64,000 nt of DNA, taken from the NCBI GenBank assembly GCA_963739995.1, contig CAVUCH010000012.1, positions 1-64,000 on the forward strand, in the 5' to 3' direction. A model generated the notes under the pieces. It made no database searches, was not told the DNA's origin, and worked only from the letters and a program-made list of their open reading frames with translations. Position numbers and translations under genes: made by a program. This document shows, piece by piece, positions 15,158 through 23,124 of the stretch; within the stretch, counting starts at the first letter, position 1; each line of letters begins with the position of its first letter. Source of the stretch: CAVUCH01 sp963739995. Lineage in GTDB: Bacteria; Acidobacteriota; Vicinamibacteria; Vicinamibacterales; JAENWD01.

Positions 15158-17183
15158 TCACCTGCCGCACTGCGGGGGTTCCTGAGCGGGCCCGCCGGAG
15201 GCTGCGGCAGAAGGACCGCCGAATCCTCCGCCGTCGTCGCAGACTCCGGGGCTCGCGCCTGCTGCTGGTGACGGGTAGTTCGCGATCATCTCGGCCATCA
15301 TCTTCTTGCCGATCTCGATTCCGTCTTCCACTAGCGCAAGATCGATCGCAGACACGCAGCGCTCTCGCGCGAGCTCCTCGATCCGCTCCTGCGTCTTGTT
15401 CCGCATGAACCCGGCGGGGACCCGGAGGACCCGCTGCGCGGCATCGCTCGGTCCAGTCGAAGGTCGAGATCAACGGATTCTTCCTCTCGTCGCGAGCAAT
15501 GAGCCTGGCCTCGCTCGCTGCGCCGGTGGCGCTCTCGGCGGCATCGGCGGCGCGCGGTCGCGTCACGTCGGCGGAGGGAGGCTGGATATCGAGCGGCGCT
15601 CCCGTCTCCTCCTCGATCACCTGCCGGGCGAATTCGAGCGTGATCGCGTCGAGCTTCATCATGCGCGCGCGCTTTTCGACACGCGCCTTCACGCGACGGC
15701 GCTGGTAGGCGTTCTTCATGGTCCAGAGGCCCTTCCTGGCCTGCTCCGACCATCGGAGCTTGCGCCCGTCGTAGGTGGTCTCCTCCTGCAGACCTCCCTC
15801 CACGTCCGCGATCTTCTCGATCATCTCGCGGGAGATCACTTCGAAATCCGCGGCGCCGCAGACGGTGCACCTCACGGCGCCGCTCTGCGTGGCCGTGACG
15901 CCGCACGCCCGGCACATCGACACAGGGCCGGACTTCGCCCGCTCGAGAGCCACCGCTTCGGCCAGCGCCTGGGTCGCGGCCGACGCGCTCTTCGGCATGA
16001 ACCGATCCATCGCCTCGTCGATCACCGCGTTCGTGATGACCGAATGGCCCTTCTCGAGTGCCAGGCGAAGGACGCCGGTGCGGGCAATTCCCTTGACCTG
16101 CTCGGGCACGTGCGTCATGCGCTGCTCGGCCTCGGGCGTCCATCGGACGGTCTCCTCCGCGCGCACGTCAAGCCGTGGTACCTCGAGCCGCGTGGAGAGC
16201 AGGACATCGCAGAGCGCGGCGCGGAGAACGTTCTCCGCGTTGCTCCCCAGCCCCGTCTCGTCCTTCGGGCTGTGCACGCCGATCCGTCCCATCACGATGA
16301 GCCACGGATTCGTCTTGCGCGCGTGGTCGAGGATCTTCTGGAAGGGCTTGCCGTCGAGGAGCGTCTTCTTGATTTCGATGCCCGCCTCGGTTGCCATCCG
16401 CTCGCCCACCTCCAGGTGCGACTGATAGATCTGCGCGAGCCCGGTGTCGATGATCTCCTCGTGGAGCTGATTCTGCTCCTCGAAGCGGAAGACCTTCGCC
16501 GCCTGCTCGGTGAGGACATTGACGATGCCGTTGAAGACGGAGTAGTGCAGATAGGGGTCGTACACCGCGATTGCTTCCACCTTCTTGCCGAACGTGCGTG
16601 CCAGGTCCACGGCGGTCATGAGCGCACCGAATGACTGGGGGCTGCCGTCCATGCCAACCAGGATCGTGTCCCGCTCCTCCTCGCCCGCCTCCGGGACGTG
16701 CTTGACGACCCAGACATCGCGGTCGGATTGGCGGGCGACGCGTTCGCAGACCGAGCCGATCACGCTGTCCCGCGCGCGCCCGATCCCCAGGGCGCCGAGC
16801 ACGACCAGGTCGTGCGGTGAGCCGGCGAGGTCCTTGAGAATCTCGGTGTGATGCTTCCCGTCCATCATCCGCGGTTCGAAATCGAGGCTCGACTCCCTGC
16901 AGAGACGCGACATGCCATCGAGATAGCTGTCGGAGATGAGCTTGAGGCCCATCGTGATGAGGCTGTCGTGAATCTTCCGCTGACGCTCCAGCTCCACTTC
17001 GTCGATGTACTCCTCGGGCAGGGTGTACTCCATCTGCCTGAAGCGATAGTCGTGCAGTTTCGCCGCGTAGACATGGCAACCGACCAATTTCGCCGAGTAC
17101 GCCTTGCCCAGCCCGATGGCGCAGGCGACGGCGCGGTTGGAGTGGTCTGAGTTATCGACGGGAACGTAGATGCTCTTGTACAT
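15158..17183 (-). CDS. Double universal-stress domain protein with three PCP_red domains (one frameshift)
   Basis: About 675 residues once joined. Residues 1-165 and 175-345 are two Usp domains (SIYVPVDNSDHSNRAVACA; TILVGMDGSPQSFGALMTA, with the ATP-binding-type VVLGALGIGRARDSVIGSV). Then come a first PCP_red domain (VRWTPEAEQRMTHVPEQVK), a rubredoxin-like zinc ribbon (CRACG, CTVCG), a second (LRWSEQARKGLWTM) and a third PCP_red domain (FDWTE, then AAQRVLRVPAGFMRN). The third is interrupted by one extra base at 15446; without it the protein ends at 15158. Start ATG 17183, 20 bases after the cytochrome/EB_dh gene, so it is the last gene of the respiratory operon. Usp domains bind nucleotides, and the fusion suggests redox or stress sensing tied to the complex (inference). 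Confidence 0.85.
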
Positions 17184-17203
17184 GGAGATCCTCGAAGTCG
17201 CCT

Positions 17204-19012
17204 TCAAACGTTCGTGGCCGGCTGCTGTCTTGGCTCACCGCCGCGCTCGTCGCGGGCGCGAGCGCTGTAACGCCACCGGACCCAACCGATCACGGCCAGT
17301 TCGATGGCAAGAATGAAAATCGCGGTCGTGAGCATCGGGCCTAAGGCCGATGGGACCACTTCCGGCCCAACGTAGAGGGCATACCAGATGGTGAGGCCTC
17401 GCCGGTTGCCACGCTCGCGCGAGAACCCGTCCCAGACCGAGAACGCGATTGGCATGAACTGTTCGGGCGAGAACGGGGCGCCCGAGATGGCACGAAGGGG
17501 CCGCTTGAAGATGACCGACCATTCTCCCTGGTCGTAGCGCGCAACACCAGTGAGATCGCCCGTGTCGTTGGGAGCGATGTCCCCGCTTCCCCGGCCGGTG
17601 AACTGGAGGGGATCGGGGCGGGCCAGATCGAAGAACCAGAGATCCACCGAGTTCTGGGCGTCGCCGAAAATGAAGTAGGGCTTGCGGGCGCCTGTCGGCA
17701 CCTGCGACGGAATCTGGATCGAGACGGCGTCGGAAAACTCGGATGGCTGATCGGCTGGCGCCGCTTCCGCCTCGGCAAAAGGGTCCGCTGCCGGCTGCTG
17801 GGCACCTCCCGGCGTCTGCGACTGCCCGGCCGGGGCAGGGGCGAGTTCTGCGTCGCCGAAGACGCTCCCCTCCGAGCCGCCGGCGCTCGCACCGCCGCTC
17901 TCCCCCCCGGCTGCACCAATCGCTTGTTCCTCCTCCTCCTCCGGCGGCACAGGAAGTGACGGCGCATTTTTCCCCGTTTTCTGCGCGCTCATATCGTGCC
18001 ATCGAACGAGAAGGGCGATCGACTCGGTGTCGTGGATCGCCTGAACGGTTACGGAGGTCGCAGGAGGATGGAACGCGCGTCCCGGCTCCATGATCTGCCC
18101 GACGATTGGAAAGCGGGCCGCAGGCGCGGATTCGAAGCTCGCGGCTCCCTTGGCAAGGTCGATCGGGTCCTGGACGTGCTTGGCGACGACGAGGTTGGTA
18201 TAGCCAGGCCCGTTGCTCCCCGAGAGGGAGACGATGAAATCTGTGATGGCCCATCGTTGCTCGGGCGTGAGGGCGTCGGAGAACGCCGGCATGGGCGTGC
18301 CGTTGAACCCCGTGCTCATCGTCCTATAGATGTCCTCGCGCGACGACCCTCCGCGGAAGGTCCAACTCTGAGCGAGGTTTGCCGCGCGTATCGGATAGCC
18401 CCAGTCGTCCTTCAGGGTTGGCGCCGAAGAGCCGTCGCCCCGACCGAGCGTACCGTGGCACTTTACGCAACCGGTCTCGACGTAGAGCTTCTTCCCGAGA
18501 TCGACCGACTCCTTCGAGGCTCCCGGCGCGCCCGGGAGCGGCACGGCCTGGGGCACGTTTCCCTTGTCCGAGAAGTCGGGGGAAAAAGTCGTAATGAAGT
18601 AGGCGAGATCCGACACTGCCTGGTCGGAGAGGGTTGGCCAGTCGGGCATCGAGGTGTAGGGCATGCCGCGTCTGATGATGTTGACGAGGTCCTGATGCGT
18701 TGGCAGCGCACCGTTGGGCGTCGACCGGACCTTGAACTTGCCCGTCGTGAAGTTCCGGGGCCTGGGGTACAAGTGCGGAGCCGCGTAGCCTTCGCCGTCA
18801 CCCTTCTCGCCGTGGCACTGCGAACAGTACTTCAGGTAGACCTTCTTGCCAGATTCCCGCTGCGCCTCGGTCCCGACATCCTGAGCCGCCACGGGTGCCG
18901 ATCCCGTCAGCGCAGCACACAACGAGCCGATCAGGACAGCGAGACGGGCGCGTAACATCGCGCCGGGCCGCGCCGCACGACGCGCGCACGATCGGATCAG
19001 AGAGGCGGTCAT
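17204..19012 (-). CDS. Diheme cytochrome c fused to an ethylbenzene-dehydrogenase-like domain
   Basis: 602 residues. An N-terminal signal peptide (ARLAVLIGSLCAALTGSAP) is followed by two cytochrome c domains with heme motifs CSQCH and CVKCH (axial Met candidates in the MPDWP and MPAF segments). From about residue 280 there is a domain like the heme-b-binding gamma subunit of ethylbenzene dehydrogenase and nitrite oxidoreductase (ALLVRWHDMSA; FGDAQNSVDLWFFDL; GEWSVIFKRPL; FSVWDG), interrupted by a 75-residue Pro/Glu/Gly/Ala-rich linker, and a C-terminal membrane helix. It is probably periplasmic and membrane-anchored. ATG 19012 overlaps the preceding stop by 4 bases. It could carry electrons from or to the complex; the partner is unknown. 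Confidence 0.85.
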   Translation of the reverse strand: MTASLIRSCARRAARPGAMLRARLAVLIGSLCAALTGSAPVAAQDVGTEAQRESGKKVYLKYCSQCHGEKGDGEGYAAPHLYPRPRNFTTGKFKVRSTPNGALPTHQDLVNIIRRGMPYTSMPDWPTLSDQAVSDLAYFITTFSPDFSDKGNVPQAVPLPGAPGASKESVDLGKKLYVETGCVKCHGTLGRGDGSSAPTLKDDWGYPIRAANLAQSWTFRGGSSREDIYRTMSTGFNGTPMPAFSDALTPEQRWAITDFIVSLSGSNGPGYTNLVVAKHVQDPIDLAKGAASFESAPAARFPIVGQIMEPGRAFHPPATSVTVQAIHDTESIALLVRWHDMSAQKTGKNAPSLPVPPEEEEEQAIGAAGGESGGASAGGSEGSVFGDAELAPAPAGQSQTPGGAQQPAADPFAEAEAAPADQPSEFSDAVSIQIPSQVPTGARKPYFIFGDAQNSVDLWFFDLARPDPLQFTGRGSGDIAPNDTGDLTGVARYDQGEWSVIFKRPLRAISGAPFSPEQFMPIAFSVWDGFSRERGNRRGLTIWYALYVGPEVVPSALGPMLTTAIFILAIELAVIGWVRWRYSARARDERGGEPRQQPATNV

Positions 19013-19827
19013 TGCGTATGGGCCTCCTCCCTGGCGCGAGGCCTCTGGCCCGTGAAATCGTAGAGAAAGAGGATCGTCTCCCACATCTCCTCCTCCTTCA
19101 GGAATTTTTCCCAGGCGGGCATTGCCGTGTCCCAGGGACCGCCTTCCTCGGGAAGTCCCGGTCCGCCCTTGGAAATCCGCCAGAGGAGAAACGTGTCGCG
19201 CAGCATCGCGATTGCCCCCTGATCGGTGAAGTTGGTCGGGATCGGGTCCAGCCCGTGCACGAACATGCCGTTGCCCCCCATGGTGTCGCCATGGCAGAAC
19301 ACGCAATTCCGATAGTAGGTCCGGCGCCCGTTTTCGACCCGCTTGCGGTACTCGTCAGGGTTCGAGCTCTGGAGATGCAGGAAGGGGTTCTCGCCGGCGT
19401 CGAGATTGATCTTCTTGTCGTGAATGCTGATCTCGGACGGCGATGCCGGATGGATCGTTCGCGGAAAGAAGGGAGGTTCGAGGGGGACGTTCATCCGAAC
19501 GTAGACGTTTGCCGCCGCGAGCGCAGGGATGGCGACGACCGTCGCGCCGAGGAGCGCTGTGTACCGCTTCTCCGTCATGAACCGGACGAGCGGGCCGGAG
19601 ACTTCCTCGCGGCGCTCCTGGCTGGAGGACACGTACGCCAGGATCGCAATCGAGACGATTGCCATGTAGAGCGTGACGACAGAGGCGGGAATCGGCGCAG
19701 TGAATCCGAACCGGAGTAAGACGTAGATCCCCGCCCACCAGGCGCCGGCCCACAGCAGCAGATTGGCCCGCAGGAAGCGAAGCACCCCGAAGACGACGAC
19801 CACGGCGAGGACAATGAGGATGCTCAT
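19009..19827 (-). CDS. Membrane-anchored monoheme cytochrome c
   Basis: 272 residues. The first 115 residues hold about three membrane helices (ILIVLAVVVVFGVLRFL; WAGIYVLLRFGF with VVTLYMAIVSIAILAYV; YTALLGATVVAIPALAAANVYV). A soluble domain with one heme c motif CVFCH (NCVFCHGDTMGGNG) follows, and AMPAWEKFL offers the usual axial Met. It sits between two other cytochrome genes with 4-base overlaps on both sides, so it is translated as part of one unit. Within the operon it may dock the soluble hemes to the membrane; that is inference. Confidence 0.85.
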   Translation of the reverse strand: MSILIVLAVVVVFGVLRFLRANLLLWAGAWWAGIYVLLRFGFTAPIPASVVTLYMAIVSIAILAYVSSSQERREEVSGPLVRFMTEKRYTALLGATVVAIPALAAANVYVRMNVPLEPPFFPRTIHPASPSEISIHDKKINLDAGENPFLHLQSSNPDEYRKRVENGRRTYYRNCVFCHGDTMGGNGMFVHGLDPIPTNFTDQGAIAMLRDTFLLWRISKGGPGLPEEGGPWDTAMPAWEKFLKEEEMWETILFLYDFTGQRPRAREEAHTQ

Positions 19828-20546
19828 CGGGTAACCGCTCCATCGAACCGCGCCGCCGTTCGATGGGCGACGACCGGCTGGACGATCTCGCCGGCACCCA
19901 CGGAACTTCGCAACACGCCTGGGTCACCCGCCTTCGCGGTTGTCACCACCTGCGGGAATGGAACAGCGGGTTTCAGCCGCGCCCCCTTTCTGGGAAGAGG
20001 CTGGGGCTTGCCCGGCGCGTCGGTAGCATCCGGAGGAGCCGGCAGCCCGCCCGGTGGGGCCGTGGCACCGTAGTAGCGGTGAGTCGTCTGCAGCGTCACC
20101 GTCGGCGTGCCGCCAAGGGTCTGAAGGTACGCAATCACACAGAGGATCTCCTGATCGGTGAGCCCGATCGGAGGTTTGTTGATGGTGGGCATCCCCGGAT
20201 TGAATCCCGGCACGATGAAAGAGTCCGGTTCGTACAGCGATTGGGCCAAGTACTCCACATCGCTCAGGCCCGGGACCCGGGTCTTCGCGCGGACACCGAC
20301 CCCGTCGAGATCGGGGAACCGGAGCGCCCCGGTCTTGCCGATCGTGTGGCAGGTAACGCACAGCCCCTTGCCCTGCATGACCTCGCCGCCGACCTTGACC
20401 ATGTCGGCCGTGGTCATATCGGTTTTCAGGACGATCTCCTGAGGAGGCTGAACCTCCTTCTGAGGCACCATCTGACCGACATAGGCGTAGAACCCGGTCG
20501 TAGCGAGGACGAGAGCGCCGATCCGGACACCGTGCGGAATCGTCAT
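19824..20546 (-). CDS. Monoheme cytochrome c
   Basis: 240 residues with one N-terminal hydrophobic segment (IGALVLATTGFYAYVG) serving as anchor or uncleaved signal, one heme c motif CVTCH (GLCVTCHTIGKTG), and GMPTINKPPIGL with ILCVIAYLQTL, the normal class I cytochrome c C-terminal helix. A Pro/Ala-rich C-terminal tail of about 90 residues follows. The gene begins 9 bases after the CydA-like gene and overlaps the next gene by 4 bases. As neighbour of a bd-like protein without an obvious CydB, it may serve as its electron partner (inference). Confidence 0.85.
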   Translation of the reverse strand: MTIPHGVRIGALVLATTGFYAYVGQMVPQKEVQPPQEIVLKTDMTTADMVKVGGEVMQGKGLCVTCHTIGKTGALRFPDLDGVGVRAKTRVPGLSDVEYLAQSLYEPDSFIVPGFNPGMPTINKPPIGLTDQEILCVIAYLQTLGGTPTVTLQTTHRYYGATAPPGGLPAPPDATDAPGKPQPLPRKGARLKPAVPFPQVVTTAKAGDPGVLRSSVGAGEIVQPVVAHRTAARFDGAVTR

Positions 20547-20555
20547 GACGTCCGC

Positions 20556-22478
20556 CTACGCTCCCGGAGTTGCCACTGGGAGCTCCGGCGAGACCTCGCC
20601 GGAGCCTGGGCGGCGGCGGGCGTTGGTCCGCCCCTCGAAGTCGGGCCTGTCGTGCAGGCTGGTGATCCAGAAGACGAAGCCGATCAGAAGAAAGAACAGC
20701 AGCACGGTCACGGAAACGACCTGGGTCGCGAAGCCGAGGGTGGGCGTGAAGGCGTCGGGCGAGTTGTCCCGAATGACGCCGTACACGTGCCAGTGCTGTC
20801 GCAGGCCCGAGCGGACGTAGCCCATGAGTCCCATGAGCCAGGTGAACGTGACGGCGATGAAAATCAGCACGTACTGGGAGATTGCCGGCATCTTTCCCCA
20901 GTGCACCTCGCCCGTGTTCCGCGGCCGGCGGTAGAGGAAGATGTCGATGGCGGTGATAGACACCATGGCGAGCAGGACTGAGCCGACCTGGGGCACCGAG
21001 AGGCCGATCCTGACGCTCGCCTCGACGAAGTACCCGTAAACGCCAAGGAAGATGACGAAGATCGCTGCGGCCGCGAAAATGGCGAGCTGCACCGCATGGC
21101 CCGTCTTCGCCCACGCCACCGACGCGACCTTCCCCGTCCGGCGGTAGAGGAGGAAGCTCATGAACGTCGTGAGGATCAGGATGTTCACGGCGGTGTTCTT
21201 CGCGGACATGACACCGAGGAAGCCCAGAACCGGGTGCGCCGATCCTCCCATCGCGCGGATCTCGGAAACCGTCGCGATGATCGACCGGGGGGTCGCCCAG
21301 ATCATGAAACAGAGCACGATCGCGGCAAGCAGGTACTTGACGAACCTCTGGAACGGCTGTGCCCCCTCGACGCGCCCCATCCCGAGCCAGAGGTAGTAGT
21401 TGGCCGCGAGGAAGAGGTTCCCGATCAGGACCGCCTGGATGATGAAGAGCCACGAGAAGGCCCCGCCCATCATCGTGAGTCCGAGCGTCTGCGAAAAGGC
21501 GTAGATCTCCTTCGCGAGCCAGTAGCCGGCGAAGGGAAGCGGGAGGAAGGCGCTGATTGCGACGAAGTTCCCGATGTAACCCATCCAGTCGTAGTGCGCG
21601 CGCTCTTCGTCGGTTTCCGCATGGAGGAACTTGAAGGCTGCGTAGGCGGCGGCGACCGATCCGCCGAAGGCGATGTTCGCGATGAAGCGATGGACGTTGA
21701 TCGGCATCCAGGTGAAGTTGTAGACCGCGTCCGATACGGAAATGAGCGCCCCCGTGTCCGAAACTCCGCTCGGCGACATCATGAACGTGAGCCAGGCATT
21801 GGCGATGAGCATGATCGCGGTGCCCACGACATTGAGGCCGAGCCCCAGGGCAAGGTGAACCAGAGGATGGAACTTCCCCCAGCCGTAGTAGTAGGTGTAG
21901 AGAAAAAAGGCCTCGGCGAAGAAGAGCAGCACGTACGGGAGGAAGGTGGGGGAGAACACGCTCATGAGGTAATTCGTGAACTTCGGATACAGAATCACGA
22001 GCATGAACGTCAGGAACGCTCCGAAGGTCGCCGTGAGTGAGAACGAGACGGAGAGGAGTTTCGTGAACTCGTACGCGAGCCGGTCGTAGCGCAGGTCTCC
22101 CGTCTTGTAGCCGATCACCTCGATGATGAACGCGAAGAGTGGAACGGCAAGGACGAACGCCGCAAACAGCAGGTGGAGTTGCGCGACCGACCAGATCGCC
22201 ACGCGGCTCCCAACGACGGGGAACCTCCGGTACTCGGCCTCCACGTAGGGCTTTGCCCGGGCGGCGCTCTCCGCAGCTGCCTGCTCGGCGGCCAGTCCCC
22301 CCGCGCGGGGCGTTGCGTCCACGCTCGCCGCAGGAGCCCGGTAAGGCTCCTTGTATTCGCGGCTCACCAGCGTCGACGCTATCCATATCGCCCCGGCGAA
22401 CATCACGAGACCGGCGACGGGACCCAGAAGGAACAGCAGTTTGCGGTTCATCGCGCCGTTCATGACGCCGTTCGTCAT
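20556..22478 (-). CDS. Cytochrome bd subunit I-like membrane protein (CydA-like)
   Basis: 640 residues from ATG 22478 (GGAGGG just upstream). An extra N-terminal helix (residues 14-36) and a 55-residue linker precede the CydA-like core. His102 in QLHLLFAAF fits the heme ligand of helix 1, FFAEAFFLYTYYYGW fits the conserved Glu region, LIANAWLTFMMSPSG fits the CydA signature NAWMQxPxG, and VHRFIANIAFGG fits the next heme His. More than a dozen hydrophobic helices are visible. The GRQPW/Q-loop quinol-site signature is not evident, which suggests a relative of bd oxidase that does not use quinol in the usual way. No CydB gene is nearby. It occupies the position where ActC/ActF would be in alternative complex III clusters. 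Confidence 0.8.
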   Translation of the reverse strand: MTNGVMNGAMNRKLLFLLGPVAGLVMFAGAIWIASTLVSREYKEPYRAPAASVDATPRAGGLAAEQAAAESAARAKPYVEAEYRRFPVVGSRVAIWSVAQLHLLFAAFVLAVPLFAFIIEVIGYKTGDLRYDRLAYEFTKLLSVSFSLTATFGAFLTFMLVILYPKFTNYLMSVFSPTFLPYVLLFFAEAFFLYTYYYGWGKFHPLVHLALGLGLNVVGTAIMLIANAWLTFMMSPSGVSDTGALISVSDAVYNFTWMPINVHRFIANIAFGGSVAAAYAAFKFLHAETDEERAHYDWMGYIGNFVAISAFLPLPFAGYWLAKEIYAFSQTLGLTMMGGAFSWLFIIQAVLIGNLFLAANYYLWLGMGRVEGAQPFQRFVKYLLAAIVLCFMIWATPRSIIATVSEIRAMGGSAHPVLGFLGVMSAKNTAVNILILTTFMSFLLYRRTGKVASVAWAKTGHAVQLAIFAAAAIFVIFLGVYGYFVEASVRIGLSVPQVGSVLLAMVSITAIDIFLYRRPRNTGEVHWGKMPAISQYVLIFIAVTFTWLMGLMGYVRSGLRQHWHVYGVIRDNSPDAFTPTLGFATQVVSVTVLLFFLLIGFVFWITSLHDRPDFEGRTNARRRPGSGEVSPELPVATPGA

Positions 22479-22488
22479 GGTCCCTCCC

Positions 22489-23124
22489 TCACTTGATTCC
22501 CGCGGGCGCGCCCTTTGCACCGGCCAGGCGTGTGCGCTCCAGCTCTCGGACGTAACCGACGATCGCCCACCTGTCGGCGGGAGGAATCGGCCAGCGGTAC
22601 CCGGCCATCAGCCCTGTGCCGTTCGTGATGACATCGAAGATCTGCCCGTCCGGGTATTTCAGGATCTTCTCCTGATGAAGGGACGCGGTCGGCACGTTGC
22701 CTCGCTGGAACAGGATCCCCTTGCCGTCCCCGCGAGCGTCGTGACACGGCTGGCAATAGATCGCATAACGCTCGCGACCGCGCTCGACAAGCGCCTCGTC
22801 CACGGTCACGGGCATCGTCGCGACGAACTGCCCGTTCGCTCCCTTGCCCGTGAAAAAAGCTGCATCCTCTTGCAGCCCGCCGATCGGGACCGTTCCCGGA
22901 ACCGGCTGGCGCATCGACGCGCCGTCGTAGAAGAACGTGCTGGCCGTCTGCGGAAGCACCTTCGGCTGGGCGTCCATGCTCGGATTGAGATGGATGGGAG
23001 GGCGGCTCGACGTGCAGCCGCGCGCGCATCCGGTGAGTCCGACAACCGATGTGAGAGCAAGGACGCCGAGCACGCGCCCGCCTCCGCTAAAGCTCCGGCG
23101 GGCAAGCGGATGACGGCCGGTCAT
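22489..23124 (-). CDS. actE: ActE-like monoheme cytochrome c lipoprotein
   Basis: 211 residues. The N-terminus has a lipoprotein signal (VLALTSVVGLTGC, lipobox LTGC). The C-terminal domain holds one heme motif CQPCH (IYCQPCHDARGDG) with RGNVPTASLH, a VITNGTGLMAGYRW segment providing the axial Met, and IPPADRWAIVGYVREL, all typical of subunit E of alternative complex III. It is anchored at the outer face of the membrane, where it passes electrons to a cytochrome c partner in known complexes. The start overlaps the actB stop by 4 bases; the CydA-like gene follows after 10 bases. Its first 20 residues are encoded partly by REP-like DNA. Confidence 0.85.
   Translation of the reverse strand: MTGRHPLARRSFSGGGRVLGVLALTSVVGLTGCARGCTSSRPPIHLNPSMDAQPKVLPQTASTFFYDGASMRQPVPGTVPIGGLQEDAAFFTGKGANGQFVATMPVTVDEALVERGRERYAIYCQPCHDARGDGKGILFQRGNVPTASLHQEKILKYPDGQIFDVITNGTGLMAGYRWPIPPADRWAIVGYVRELERTRLAGAKGAPAGIK
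23077..23102. repeat. REP-like palindrome inside the start of actE
   Basis: CCGCCTCCGCTAAAGCTCCGG matches the left end of the element at 10336 (CCGCCTCCGCTGAAGCTTCGG) with 2 differences and is imperfectly palindromic. It lies within the signal-peptide coding part of actE. Confidence 0.5.

Noticed and set aside
15306..16634. A 442-residue plus-strand open frame
   Set aside because: Antisense shadow of the Usp/PCP_red gene; no ribosome-binding site and no family resemblance.
19924..22386. An 820-residue open frame on the minus strand overlapping the CydA-like gene
   Set aside because: It is a shadow in another frame of the cydA-like and cytochrome genes; Arg/His/Pro rich, no helices or motifs, while the other frame gives clear families.
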